64,000 nucleotides of DNA. Source: Paracentrotus lividus. Taxonomy: Eukaryota > Echinodermata > Echinoidea > Camarodonta > Echinidae. Below the pieces are notes generated by a model. That model saw nothing but the letters and a program-made list of their open reading frames with translations, searched no databases and was not told the DNA's origin. The first letter of the stretch is position 1; every line of letters starts with the position of its first letter. The stretch covers positions 9,389,072-9,453,071 of the forward strand of contig CALNVZ010003432.1 of assembly GCA_940671915.1 (NCBI GenBank), given 5' to 3'. Below are positions 1 through 13,209 of this stretch, one piece after another. Position numbers and translations under genes: made by a program.

Positions 1-62
1 TATATACCCTTTTCTCTTTCCAGCGCTTAGAAACATATGTATTAAGCGCTTAATAAATTTAA
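1..62. mobile_element. 3' tail of a SINE-like element
   Basis: Two AGCGCTTA motifs followed by 'aataaatttaatgtattatt' resemble the 3' end of the SINE at 29.46-29.71 kb (gcgctatataaatcgaatat then tattat). The element would extend out of the window to the left. The ATT microsatellite that follows probably grew from its tail. Confidence 0.35.
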
Positions 63-345
<283 letters not shown>

Positions 346-751
346 TTTTTTTTAGGGGGAAAGAATTATGATTTAGAATTAGGATTCCGATTTCTCGGTC
401 TATGGGGCAGAGGCCATCTGTTTGACTGTTTATTCAGTTACTGCGTAAAATATTTTTATTCAGAAAGGTTGACTTTGAAATGTTTTATGGTTTTGATATC
501 AAGTTACACTTTAAAAGATTATTAGGCCTCCTTTTTCCGTTTCAAGTTTCCTGTTAACAATTTTATCACATGTGGCATATACAAACAATAATGAATACAT
601 TTCATAAAATGATTGCTCTTTGCAAGTAGTTTGTGGGGTATAGTAATTCTAGTTTTACTGATATTATTTATTTCCGAATTTATAAAGCAGTATTATTTCA
701 CAACGTTTGTACATGAAACACAAGGTTACACTAAAATGTTATCTATTTCAT

Positions 752-922
752 GGGAGTGTTTCACAAAGTCGTTCGTAGAGTTACGAAGGACTTTACGAAA
801 GACTGGAACATGTTCTTGTGTGCTTTACTAATCACATGCTTAATCATTTCGCACGAGAACTGATCACCAGTCATTCATAAAGTCATTCGTAACTTGCGAA
901 CGAGTTTGGTGAAACATAGCCC
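752..922. mobile_element. Foldback MITE, ~171 bp, arms ~55 bp
   Basis: The left arm begins GGGAGTGTTTCACAAAGTCG. The reverse complement of the right end begins GGGCTATGTTTCACCAAACT, and both arms continue through GTTACGAA-type sequence into ACTTTA(C/T)GAA(A/T)GACTGG. There is no coding capacity. It fits a non-autonomous DNA transposon; the transposase superfamily is not determinable here. Confidence 0.7.
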
Positions 923-2939
923 AGGTCAGGTTCGTACGTGACAATGACTCCGATCTTGCATTCGTTCATTCATCGTATTGAACTATGTTTTTCAATTTCC
1001 TGAACTCCAGAGGGCTTTCACTTGTAAATCGATATTGGAGAATTATTCGAAATAAAAAAGGAGAATCAATATTTCTGATATTCACCCAGCATGTCATGTT
1101 GGAAAGAACAGTTCAAATTACCTATCTTTTCAAAGTCTGAGCTCCCCCTGAAATTGTGTATCCTTAACCATTCTTACTGAACCCAGGCAACCTTTATGCG
1201 CTGTAGATAAAGGAAACTAAATATTAAGTTGAAACATGGTTAGAGCGTCGCCTTTATCCTATCAATTTATTGACCGATGCATTTCTTTTGCAGATAATCC
1301 ACCGTCTTTCTCTTTCCTCATTCATATAAATTAGGAAAGGCCATAGCACTAGCTGGACATCAAGGCCGATATCCTTCGCTAGAGGCACCCGTTCGCCAAC
1401 CAGCCCGAAGAATGACCTGAAATAATAAACGTCCACAAAATGGCAATGACACGGGATAAAAGACCCAACATGGCGACGGTAAATGAAAGGCGAGGAGGCA
1501 CAAAAATAGAGGTATATTAGTTTGGACAAGGAGACAATCAGAAGGAAGGGGTACCCTCTTGTCTACGAAAGGCCATGTCCTTTAATTTTAAGGGACTAAA
1601 GGTTGAACTGTATCCGTGTCCTGAGGCTGACCTGGTTTATATATTATGAGTACTTGATTATGATATTGTACGGTGACCATGTGGTATATTATGCAATGAA
1701 ATAGGGTTTTAATAGACGGTAATCTATAAAGAGGTCAAACCTTTGTCATAATACGATATATTAAGATTTTTTTTCTCTCTTTCTCTCTCCCTCTCTCTCC
1801 CTCTTTCATAACCGTATATATTATCTCCTTTCGTTCTTCATTCATCTATATACTTTTTTTTTTGTAAAGCTCTTTTTGCAACTTTTGCTCTTTTGCATTA
1901 AAGAGGGATTTATAATTGGATAAAATAGCAAAACGCCTTGAGCCACAACTCACAATACCACGTTTTCACAAATAATTTCAATCTTAAAAGTTAATATCAC
2001 ATTAGTCCCCATTTTAATATGAATAGCAATCAAATCAAAATTTCATTTTTTTAACTGTAAATGCTATCTTCATTAACTAGATTTGCATATATCTATTCCA
2101 CCTATCCTTACGTACAATTTTAAGTGTTGTTGTTAATTTTAGTTGTTATGATTCTGACATTCAAAATATTAATGTCAATCATATTTACGCCAAATTTGCA
2201 TATTCAATAATTTTGTTTTAGGCTTGAATTCAAGAAATTGTTTCGTTTGTCAGTATTTTTCATGTGATTTACTTTCGAACACTAACTTGTTTTTGCTATA
2301 AAAATGATCATGAAATATTGCAAGAGCTGCCATATAGTATGCAATTTTGCGATAGCAAGGAGAGCAAACATCATGTATATGTGATGTATTGGATTATATT
2401 AGGAGCTGAGGCGCCCATATTCAAACTCCCAAAGGATGTGTACGTATATTTTTGCGCCTCATCTTTACAAAACTACTATAGCAAATATAGAGACCACCTT
2501 ATTTCACTTCCGGAGTTCTATATTTAAACACGGTCAGATTAATACTTGAAAGAGATGCTAGGTTTGAATCATTCCAACTTTAATGAACTAGCTACACGTC
2601 CCATATTTAAGAAACAATGCAAATAAGAAGCGGTGAAGTTTAGATTGATTGTGTTCTATTCGAAATTGGAAAGCTGTATATCGAAATGGCCCAACGATCC
2701 TGCCGATATTATGCATTTTGCCCTAAAGACACATCTGTCAATAGATGGAAGAAAAGTTTTATTAAACTACTATCAACAAGTAGTCTTCATATCCGAAAAT
2801 GCCAAGGAAGCTGTTTTGATATTATTTAAAAAGAAGGTGTTTTCACAAATCTTTGGAGCATCAATGACAAAGTTACCAAAATATAATATGTGATATACAG
2901 ATTCTAAGCAAAGTCATATTTCCCCCCTTTTTGTAATAA

Positions 2940-2942
<3 letters not shown>

Positions 2943-2989
<47 letters not shown>
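2943..2989. repeat. (GA)n microsatellite
   Basis: About 23 perfect GA dinucleotides. They produce Ser-Leu repeat frames on the minus strand that are not genes. Confidence 0.97.
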
Positions 2990-2991
<2 letters not shown>

Positions 2992-5609
2992 GGGATGGGT
3001 CGAATAAAGATATAATTAGAAGTATAGGAATATACATACAACATTTTAAATATAAAATTTCCAAAATCAGTATTAAATATTCTTATATATACAAAAATAA
3101 GAATGAAATCGTTAAAAAAATATTTTGGGGATAAGTTTGGAACGCCAAACACATATACCAATAATGAAATTGGATTCGTAAAATGTTAATCAGAGTAGAA
3201 TAACTAACTGGTCTGAAATTAAAGAATGTTTCAATAACCCCTTTGCGACAGGTGGTAATATGACGCCCGAGGAGAATAGGAAGTAACGTTATGAATCTCT
3301 TCTTGTTTATTATTTATCTTCCTAATATTGCCTCATCCATTGATACGGGTTTCCATTGAGCGGAGGTACAACTCGGTTCAATTTAGAAAACACCTGGCAG
3401 CCTAGCTACCAGCAAACTACGGGAAACTATGAACCAATGACACACCTTTATTGCGGAGTTGAAAGCCAGGTTGAGGTCCGGTGTATTCCTACAAAGTTAA
3501 TAAAAGTTTAGTACTTTTTTTTTAAAAGCAGTGGTTGATCCAGACATGGCGGCAATAGGCTGCGCCCTCTATTATTGTTGTTTTGTTTGATTGATTTTTA
3601 TTTGGGGGTCGGAGGGGGAGGGGGGTAAACACTCTTTTAACGTACATGCTAATATAAGAAATTTCGGCTACGCCCCCTCTCCCATTTTCAAAATTTGAAT
3701 GCGCTGCTGTTAGGGAAACTGTTTATTCTTGTTTTGTCAAGTTGATTAATAGTCTTTTTTATTATCTTTATTAAAATTTGGGTATAATTTCAAGTTGGTG
3801 TATTTCAGTTTTGGTCTATCCACCCGTCTTGTGTGTACAAGCCTATTGGTGAAGTAACAGCATGGAAATCGGGCTGAATGTAAACTCACTAATTGATATA
3901 CGAAAATAATATTAATTTTCAAGTTTCAAATTTTATTTTCCACACACATAAATATATTTACAAAATTAATACAGAATATATTTTATTATGAAACAATATT
4001 AACTGATAAAAAAAATTACACATATAGGGTAAATAATCGCGTACTCCATTCATTTGTCATTATTCTGATGTATTATGATTTAGCAGGAAGATTAAATCTA
4101 TAAAATCACATTGTAACCAAATGAACATGTTTGTTGTTTAAATCTTAAAACCGTTACATTGATTCTCTCTTCTCTGTTACTGAAACTTTCGCTAAAAAAG
4201 TCATGTTCATCGGTCGAATCGAATAAAGCTAAAATTACAGGCAGCTGCAACAATCAATACTGATGTTAATTGTTTTAATGATTTACATAGGCTGCTGTAT
4301 TCATCGTACTAACGATACAAACTATCCTCAAGTTTGTTTGTTCATGTCGTGTAGCCTTTGGGAGAGGATGAATAAACTCTCGGAAAGTTTCAGGACGTCT
4401 GTCAGTGGGCGTGACAATTAATCAACCCGGGAGCCTCGAATGAAGACTTTATCTCCTTCTTATGTTAAATATACTAACTGTCATCAATTCAACCACCCCT
4501 CCTTTAACATCAACGTTTCCACTTCCACTTTCTTCTTTCCAGGGGCCGCGGAGCCGACGGTGCTTTACCCCCTCTTTTTCAGCAAACGTGTAAAAAAAAA
4601 AAAAAACACAAAAAAAAAACGTGAAAATGACCATAGATTTCTGATTTTTAGGCTATTCAGCCCCCCCCCCCCTATATCGGCTCAGCCCCTCCACTTAAAC
4701 CATCGCGGTCCCTGTTTTCCCAAGTTTCATTTTTACAGGGAAGCGGGTATGGGGGTTAACATTTGAACAAAATTGAACGCACTAATAATTAGTTCGTCCT
4801 GTCCGTGGGGTGGAAGGGGGGAGGGGCTGTCACTTTCAATAGAAATTATCGCGAATACTTAAAAAACAGAAAAAAAACAAAACAAAACGAAACAAAACAA
4901 AAAAAACAATGATTATGGCACCATTAACATTAAATAAACAAACAAAAAACAAAAGGGCAAGGGGAGAATTTTTCATTGTTTTAAGGCACATTTTCCCCTT
5001 TTCATTGTTGGTGATAAAAAGGGCAAATGGTTGCTTGGCCTGAACCCCCTGCTTCCACCAAATCGTTTGCTTCACATCTGCCCTTTTCATACAAAGTCAT
5101 ATCTACTCTTTCTATCTAATCTAACATTCACCGCCTCCACCCAATAAACCATCAAGAAATTTCACCAACAGATAATAACAAAGGTTTTTGTTATAGCTTA
5201 TTCACTAAAGCTATATACGATAGATACTCGATAGATACCAATTCCGAATTCTCGAGAATGATTATGAACCCCAAAATAAATATTATGCAGAAAATTGCCC
5301 TTTCCACGGCGCTGTGAATGGTCATCGTTATTAGACCGCTCTCTAAATTCCTTCCTCCTTTCGAATTAATTTAAAAGTAGGAAGGTCACTGGCAGTAATG
5401 AAATATTGGAATTATCAAAGCAAGCTTCTCATTATCTTCTTTGAGAATATTAGGGTCAAACTCGAATCCAATTGATTGAGCAATTATGAGGCTTAGCGGA
5501 ACGATAAAGAAACGGTGAAAAGTGCATATACTATATGATGTAGGGAGAATCATGGTATATATATATGTAAAGACATAGATGATGATTTGCCTTCCACAAG
5601 CTTTCCGAG

Positions 5610-5700
5610 ATATATAATAATAATAGTGGGTACTTTTATAGCGCTCAGGTCCGTCTTTCGACGCTCATGGCGCTTAGTGTTTACTTATTTACAATTATTT
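5610..5700. mobile_element. Possible SINE tail fragment
   Basis: The stretch 'atatataataataatagtgg' leads into 'ttttatagcgctcaggtccg' and then 'acgctcatggcgctt'. The paired AGCGC/GCGCT motifs and TATA/ATA run resemble tails of tRNA-derived SINEs in this type of genome. No B box is present, so it would be a 5'-truncated relic. Confidence 0.3.
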
Positions 5701-5819
5701 CACACATTCATAACCTTTTTTGACAGCATCTACTTGAACAGAATATATGTCCTTATTATCACTTCAAAAATTCTAAGTTCGCTAATGATCTCTTCGAAAA
5801 CAAAATAATGTGTAGTTAA

Positions 5820-6450
5820 GGGTATTATCTTTCACTTTTGAAACATAAATATAGCCTCTAATTTTCCCTAAAGCATTCTCCATGAAGCGATATTGTGAGC
5901 TATACGGGTGATTGATACCACTGTTATCTTTATAAGATGTAAACATGCTCTCGATTCTAAGATCCTTTTTTTACTTGATTCTCAAAGAACGAACACGGAA
6001 CTATTATTCCACGGAATGCGCTCCGGGCTAGGTGCATGTTTTCAATCAAACACATCGACCTCGTTAAAATGACCATAAATTTATATTATAGTGTGGAAAA
6101 ACAGAAACATTAATGAAATTGATTACAAAAGCGTGAAGACACTAAAGACGACTAGTAAAAAAAAAGGCATATTACCTAGGTTTTAAAGGATGATAAACCT
6201 ACAAAAAAATGAAAAGGTACCTTGAATTAAAATCATGTCTAAACATATCGTTTGCTAAAATCCCAAAAAGATTTTAATATAATTTCTACTTCCTAAAAGG
6301 ACCATAAATGTAAGAGCATGTATATAAATATCAACCTAAATATGATACTACAGACAAAATTTATTATTATTAGTTCAACCACCCTAGTCACAAATGATAT
6401 GATCCAAACTGCGAGCTGGAGTAAAGACATTCAAATGAATGAATTTCTTA
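5820..6450. other. Intergenic, nothing recognised
   Basis: AT-rich sequence with scattered A-tracts. No coding, RNA or repeat signature was recognised before the MITE at 6457. Confidence 0.5.
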
Positions 6451-6456
6451 ATAGTA

Positions 6457-6921
6457 CAGTCTGTGTCAAAAAAAATGGTACAGTCGGGGAAAAAATAATT
6501 TAGGTGTGAAATCGTTTCATATAATATGTGTATGTGGTACCAAATTAAAGTCAAGAGATTTTCCTTGCAGATGCTCTTTGTTCTGTATAATTTGCTTTCG
6601 TAAAACAAAAGTTATGCTAAATTTTGTGCGACGAGGAACAAATCAAAACTACGCACTCCTATTGTTCTGGAGCGCTGAATTCATGGCCATTATGCGAAAC
6701 CTACACAAAGGCATGGGACGGCGTGCAAAAAATGGATTTTTCTTGATTATAGAAAATTAGTCATATCTCAAAAAATACTTCACCAAATGTGATGAAAAAA
6801 ATTGCAGAAGAAAGTCTGATTTTCCTGCTTTATGAAAATATCAAATAATAACAGGATGTGATTGATTTTCATACTATAAAAAAATGTTTTCCAACTGTAC
6901 CATTTTATTTGACACAGACTG
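6457..6921. mobile_element. TA-flanked MITE, ~465 bp (Tc1/mariner type ends)
   Basis: The left end is TA|CAGTCTGTGTCAAAAAAAAT and the reverse-complemented right end is TA|CAGTCTGTGTCAAATAAAAT. Both continue with GGTACAGT. The TA duplication and CAGT start are typical of Tc1/mariner derivatives. The interior has no transposase frame, so it is non-autonomous. Confidence 0.8.
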
Positions 6922-7179
6922 TATAAGGCTGAAATAAATGCTAACCTGCTAAGTCATCTTTTGAGCGCTAAACGGGCATAACTCATGCTATTTCAACTTA
7001 TAGTGCCCCTTTTGGCTCTCAACGAATTGTGTTGTATTACAATTACAATCTACATCCTGCAATGTCCCGAGCAAGCGAGCGGTGTATCTGGGCTGGTGGA
7101 ATTGAAAAACGTAATGAAATGGAAAGCAGTAGGAGGATTCGTTGGAGCATCTTCATGTAATCTTATTAATGAGTCGCTC

Positions 7180-7330
7180 CATAAGTGCATCCCCCATCAG
7201 GCATGTCAGGTGGAAGACATTCCACACCATCGGGGCACCCCTAGAGGTGTTGAAGGGGGCAAGGGGCAGTTTGACCCACCCTGAATATTTTTGGGGAAAA
7301 AAATATATTAGCCCCAGTTTAATATAACTA
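7180..7330. mobile_element. Interspersed repeat fragment (G-run/C-run type)
   Basis: 'gggggcaaggggcagtttga' is followed by 'cccaccctgaatatttttgg' and an A-tract. It resembles a common dispersed fragment type and similar strings appear elsewhere in the window. The family is not identified. Confidence 0.3.
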
Positions 7331-7580
7331 TAAAAAAAAATTGTAGGTCAATAATTTGAAGATAATTATGCCCGAAAATTAAAAAGACTTTTTATCAAGT
7401 CATTATCAAATAGTCTGCATGGTGCAAAATTCAATCAAGGTAGTTCATACAAGTTTCTTTATTAGATACGTAGATATGGGGCGCCACAAGTTCAGGATTA
7501 TTTACTCCACCATAAGACAAGATGTACTGTCCACCACTGAAGGCGCCTCTAAAATACTGCGAAGACAGTGATAGATAAAT

Positions 7581-7652
7581 GGAGAGAGAGAGATAGATAG
7601 AGAGGAGAGAGAGAGGAGAGAGAGAGAGAGAGGGGGGGAGGGGAAGGGAGTA
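7581..7652. repeat. GA-rich low-complexity tract
   Basis: Interrupted GAGA/GATA repeats ending in G runs. They account for Leu/Ser-rich shadow frames on the minus strand. Confidence 0.9.
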
Positions 7653-7998
7653 GTCATTAGGCAACCGATGATGTGTAAAAATAGTCACAGCATCGTTATC
7701 TTAAACAAAATAAATAAATGAATAAAACTATCGCAATTTTTATGTCATGTTTATGTTATGAACCCAAACCCATTTTGTAAAAAATAAATTTTCCCTACCT
7801 AATTCATTGAGACGAAAGGATCGCTCCTTAAAAAAAAAAATTATTCCTCTGCAGCATTGGAATCTAGAATTCCATACAAGCTCCCAGTACATAGCATGTT
7901 TAACTATTATTTGAAATTTATTGAACAAAACAGTTATTAGTTAAATAATCCTGAACGTAGAATGCAGAAAATAATCCAACGAGAGCTGCTGAGGCTAG

Positions 7999-8024
7999 TT
8001 TTTTTTTTTTTTTTTTTTTTTTTT
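7999..8024. repeat. Poly(T) run of ~26
   Basis: Uninterrupted T homopolymer. No SINE or processed transcript body could be recognised beside it. Confidence 0.9.
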
Positions 8025-10378
8025 ACTCAAGCGTCCAATTGACATGACTTGATAGAAGGCAATTCGTTTTTCGGCCAATTCCTTCTCCAACGAAAATAAG
8101 TCTGAGTGTGGATTATAGATGGCGCTACGCAAATATGAAAACAAATTATTTAGTTGCGATATTCACCGTTTTCAATTCATCAAATTATTGTCAACGGAAT
8201 TATAATTCATCATTGCCAAAGAGATATCCTGGATATTGACTAATGATACACGATAATAATTATTAGAGAAAATCTAATCGATTGAAAGATTCCTATGAGG
8301 GGGACTTAACAAACTTCCATGTCATACAAGCCAAAGTATCTGAGTACCTATTTATTTGCGAATAAGAGTCTAGCCCCATTTTGGATAATTTTTTTCCAGA
8401 AAAAAATGCAATCAAAAGTGTGCGCTTATATAGAGAGCTCATTTGCGAAAAAGCAAAGGGGTTTAATAGATCCATTTCTCATCAAATTTGATTTTTGTTT
8501 TAATGTATTGAGTTTAAGTTGCAATTTAAAATGATACAAAGACAAGATGACATTGAACAGTCCTAAAATAATATAGTTTTATCTAAAATATTGGAAATAG
8601 AATGACCTACTCGCACATTAGGCAAATAAAGAATAAAGCGTCGAACAAATAAAACATATTCCATGAATACAATAGCACACTGAAAGGCATTCCAATAAAT
8701 TGTCTTTTGTTTTGTTTGCGAGCGCGTTGCGCGAGCCGAAATTTTCCCTTATAATAAACACTTTAGCATTGTATTTTAAACATATTGCCTCTTCACTGGC
8801 TTCACAAGTATCACTAAATAAAGAAAAAGATGAAGCTTTAAAAAATCGAGGGGGGGGGGGACAACGTCCCCTCGACCCCGGGATTGCGCCAATGTCACAG
8901 TTATCTCGAAGAAATGTATAGCAAAAAAGATTGCATAGAAGATATATACACCACCAAAATAGACATACATTGTCACACTGATCAACTTTTTGAAATCGCA
9001 TCCTCATTGACATAGCTCCACAACTCACCTTTATTTGAAATTATTAAAAGTTAAATATTGGATCAAAAATAATTTTGATATCGAAAAAAGTGGGGCACAT
9101 AACAAACCTAAACATACAATCACATCTGCAGCTCACACTGCTTCAAACTGTAGGTCACTGTTACATTGTAATCATGTAATTAAAAAAAAAATGGAAGTGG
9201 GGCATTGTGTGAAAAACAATTGCCTACCTTGCATCACCACAATGAAGCAATATCAGTACGGTCATCCACAACGACAGGACACTGTGTAGTCCATCGAAGT
9301 GTCGGCAAAAACATGGTAAAGCATTGTTTAGCTCCTTTGTTACTCAATTGAAGACTTGAGCCCACGGTCAATCTCAAAACGACAGGGAGTCGGTCGATGA
9401 CTTCCTAGAGAAAGGATACTCCGACAATTATTATTGCTAGGTTATTCCGATACTGCAAATAGAAAAAGCTCACTTTAGGATAAATAACCAGGCGTTAGCA
9501 GGGTGAATATTCAAAAGCTTATGTGCGTCCTCCGTTATTCAATTATCATTACAGCAATTGCCCGATTTCTAGTTTAGAATGTTCGAATCTTTATGAGGTG
9601 AAATCAACACATAAGCCCACCTGTTCAATTTAATAAACTGAATAGTTGTGAAATCAACAAGGGTATAAACACCTGTCAACCATTTGTAATTAACAAGCAT
9701 ACGTAACAAAGAAAAACTTTGATTTACATAACACTGACTTTAGTATGACTCGAGTAACCCAGTCAACTCCGTTTTAATAGAAACAAGATGGCTTCCTTTA
9801 TATGTTTTATTCTTGAACTGCATAGCTCGATAATCATGTTGTCATGTTCCGAAACAAGTTACCTTCAAAATGGTTCTATTTAAGCTCTATGTTATTGTCA
9901 TTTTCTCATGATTAAACGATTTTACATTTTTTTCTCGCTCTTATTTGTTGTTATTCTAACCATCTTTTCTTTAGGTTTCTATGGTGGATGAAGAGTCACA
10001 ACAAGCTTTTAGTAACTTACATGTTGTTTTCTATAAAGGGCCTCTATACTGATGACAATAAAGGGAGCCTTTCCCTCGAGACGTTGCATCTTTCTGTACC
10101 GAAAGAGAGACGGATATCAAACTTTTTCTTAATTCAAACGATCAGTCAATAAATATTCGTTACAAAATTAACATATAAAAACAAAAATCATTAATAAGAA
10201 CGTAAAACCAACTTTCCGCAAAAAAAAATAAAAAATGAACACGATGAAAGCATTCGCGAGAGTCACACTGACTGACCGCAAGCTATGCTTTATCTTGATG
10301 TTTGCCATTTTGTAATGTCTCCCTCTAACGTCCGAATTGTTCTTTTTGCGTGAGCTATCGAACAGTCATGACAGCATA

Positions 10379-11152
10379 TGGGCCATTTCACGGTCAGAAG
10401 AACATTTGTTGTTTTCTTCTTTTTGCTTTATCTCGAATTCAGGTTGTACTTTGGGCTTTAAACTTTTTAGAAATTGTTATTGCATTAGAGGATACAGATT
10501 TAGTGTGATTTCACCTTCAAATTGTATGTCCTTGTAGGAGAATCCGAACTATACATATAAATATTGAAACATGTGGAACTACAACTACAAGCAAATTTTA
10601 AAAGTTTTTTTCAACTTTGACAGAGAACTATGATTTCTTTTGCAATTTTACCAAATGGATAATCTGAAAAAATTAAGTCACACTTATATTAACAATAAAA
10701 TTTAATCTGAGGTCACAGAAAAGGTATGAAAATTCAAAATATGTCTTGACGGACAAACTGTAACGCGAGTTAACGACATTAACGCTCCCTGTATCTTACC
10801 TGCTCATTTTTTCTTCACTTTAATGCAGTTGATAGGTTAAACATATACCAAGTTCAGTTTAAATTAAAAGTTTTGCCAACATGGTATAGTTTGAGGACAA
10901 TTCACCCTAACATTGCATCATGATTTTGACCATGTCATTTTTGCGTAACGCGAGTTACCGAAGTTCAACGACCCGAAAATCTGAACGAGCTTGACAAATA
11001 TTATTCTTTTTCAATCCATTTGGTGTGTCTATGTCTGCTTTAACATAATGGTGCAAAAAGTAAATTGTAGATCCCGGCAGTTTGAATGATAGAGGTCTTT
11101 AATCTTGAAAGTTACCGGTTATTTGTAACGCGAGTTACCGTGGAATGGCCCA
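10379..11152. mobile_element. Non-autonomous DNA element with GTAACGCGAGTTACC palindromes
   Basis: The left end is TA|TGGGCCATTTCACGG and the reverse-complemented right end is TA|TGGGCCATTCCACGG, so it has TA flanks and ~15-bp inverted ends. A palindromic motif recurs inside: GTAACGCGAGTTAACG at ~10760, then GTAACGCGAGTTACC at 10945-10959 and 11125-11139. It has no transposase frame. The architecture resembles the 15955-18776 element, whose ends (TATAGG.C.ATTCTT.G) are also similar. Confidence 0.6.
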
Positions 11153-11159
11153 TAGGGAG

Positions 11160-12260
11160 TTCTGTACATGACAGTCATGTCACCATGAAATGCCTCGTGA
11201 TATGGACTTGGAAAATACAAAAGCTAAATATTCCTTTCCGGATGTCTCTCAATAATAAAGAAATAAACATCCACTTGGGGTTGTTTAGGCTTACCCGCAA
11301 ACGAGTGATGAACGGAACGGTGCTGGAGCGGAGAGGGAAAAGAAAGGGGATGGCAATACCCTTTCGACACAGGGGGAGGGGGATTTTCTCGAAAGGGTGC
11401 GCTGAGAGCGGGGACTGGAACTTGAACACCCCACCCCACTCACCCACCCTTTCAGCACAAACCCTCTTTTTATGTATTTACAGATTATGATTGCTTCCAG
11501 TCAGTGAAGATTGTCCATACATAATTGAATATTATCTTTAGTCTGCTAAATTCATGAACTTCTTTGTATTGTGTATGCATAAAGATAAGAAAGGGATGAA
11601 TTTATATCATGAATAATTGTATATGTAATTTGTTTGGAAGAAATAAAAGAATAGAGAGAGAGATGACAGATCACCTTACAAGTCAACGCCTTGTACATTG
11701 TTTCAAATTTTCATCTTCTCCGACAAAAAAAGGGGAAAACCCGCCCGCATGCAGCCTAAAGCCATTCTTGATATGATGAATCACTATGAATAATAATGTC
11801 ATTATTCTATTCACAAAATAGGAATCTTGAATGTACAATACCTTCCACATGACTATATGCCACGAGCCATCTTTCACGCATAGGGTAACACACAAGAGAT
11901 CACTCAACTCTAAATCCAAAAGGGAGCATTACTTGGAAAGTTAAAAGTAGCTTCGAAAAGGGGACCGATATCGTCTCAAAATTACTGAAAAACGCTTTTC
12001 TTTTAATTGTATGGTTCATTCAACTCTATTCTAGAAATGAATACGGAACCCTTAATCATTTCGGAAATAAGAAATCCATTCATCAACGAACTCTATATCA
12101 TCTTCATCACTCAGAGCAGAACAATTGCATCAAATGTTCGGATAAACGAACCTTCAGATGTATAGAAAATGTGTGTGGTAGGACTAACGGACCTTTTTAA
12201 CATGTTTAAAAAACGATCAGTCTCCGTTATATTACTGCACGCATCACTTCCCCTGAACCA
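11160..12260. other. Intergenic, nothing recognised
   Basis: The block at 11300-11480 is more GC-rich, with G runs, C runs and a CTCACCCACCC string, and looks like an old dispersed repeat. It has overlapping frames in three registers, none with a recognisable domain. Confidence 0.4.
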
Positions 12261-12267
12261 ATTGCCT

Positions 12268-12271
12268 CTCG

Positions 12272-12321
<50 letters not shown>

Positions 12322-12326
12322 CCCTT

Positions 12327-12371
<45 letters not shown>

Positions 12372-12406
12372 CTCTCTTTCTCTCTCTCTGTCTCTCTTTT
12401 TTCTTC

Positions 12407-12448
<42 letters not shown>

Positions 12449-12478
12449 CCTCTCTCTCTCTTTCTTTCTCTCCCCCTC
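12268..12478. repeat. (CT)n / CTTT low-complexity block
   Basis: About 210 bp of polypyrimidine, mainly CT with CTTT and CTGT variants. Frames through it encode Ser/Leu repeats on plus and Arg/Glu repeats on minus, and are not genes. Confidence 0.97.
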
Positions 12479-12899
12479 ACTCAAAGTTTTAGATTTGGCA
12501 TCACTCAATACACAACCCCTCTTTCCCATGATTTTGCATCATCCCTAATCACTGCTCCCATCTGAACCGTACGTATTCATCATTAACAAAACGTTTCCTT
12601 TTCTACCGATGTTTTATTTACGTGGGTATTATTTTATACCCCAAAGGTATGATAATCATTTCTATAAAGGGTGTCTTAAGGTTTAGGGATACCAGTGATA
12701 TAGGTTAATCCACCTGCTACGAGAGATCATGTTTGAAGAGATGTTGGAAAGGATTTGTCGACCCTAAGGGGACAGGGATTGTTAACCCCTTTTACGCGAC
12801 ACAACATTTTTCCTATTATTTTTGCACTCGAGGAAAGATTTTGAGCTTTGACACCCATTCTTCTATTACGCTCCTAATGTTCACGAATGCAACTCCCAT

Positions 12900-13130
12900 C
12901 ACCAACCATCATTATAATTACCATAACCGTCATCATCATCTTCATCATCATTGCAATCATTTTCACCATCACTATCATCCTCAACACGATCACGATCACC
13001 GTCATCATCAACACTATCGTAATAATCAGCATTATCATCATCATCATCATAATCATCCTCTTCATCACGATCACACCACCATTATCATCATCATGATCGT
13101 CATCACATTCACGTCTTTATCATCATTTCA
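12900..13130. repeat. CAT/ATC-rich imperfect microsatellite
   Basis: Degenerate CATCAT/ATTATC repeats. They give His-, Ile- or Met-rich shadow frames. A run of 18 or more A follows at ~13162. Confidence 0.9.
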
Positions 13131-13209
13131 TAATGATATAATCATCACAATAATACATTACAAAAAAAAAAAAAAAAAAACGGACCAACAAAAACCGCTT
13201 TAGAGATAA

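Larger units (their letters stand above)
356..5560. other. Intergenic, no gene seen
   Basis: Apart from the MITE at 752-922 and the GA microsatellite at 2943-2989, I see only AT-rich unique sequence and diffuse interspersed fragments. Around 3530-3720 and 4540-4840 there are mixed C-tracts, G-tracts and A-tracts of the kind that marks old repeat copies in marine invertebrate genomes. Open frames here are short and show no family motif. Confidence 0.6.
6930..10370. other. Intergenic, no gene seen
   Basis: AT-rich, with the fragments listed separately. At 8715-8740 there is a GCGAGCGCGTTGCGCGAGCC string and at 8848-8890 a G-run/C-run string ending in CGACCCCGGGATTGCGCC. Together these look like the ends of one ~190-bp dispersed repeat. 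No conserved protein motif is found in any frame. Confidence 0.5.

Noticed and set aside
12169..12529. Ser/Leu-rich plus frame and Arg/Glu-rich minus frames
   Set aside because: Artefacts of the CT microsatellite.
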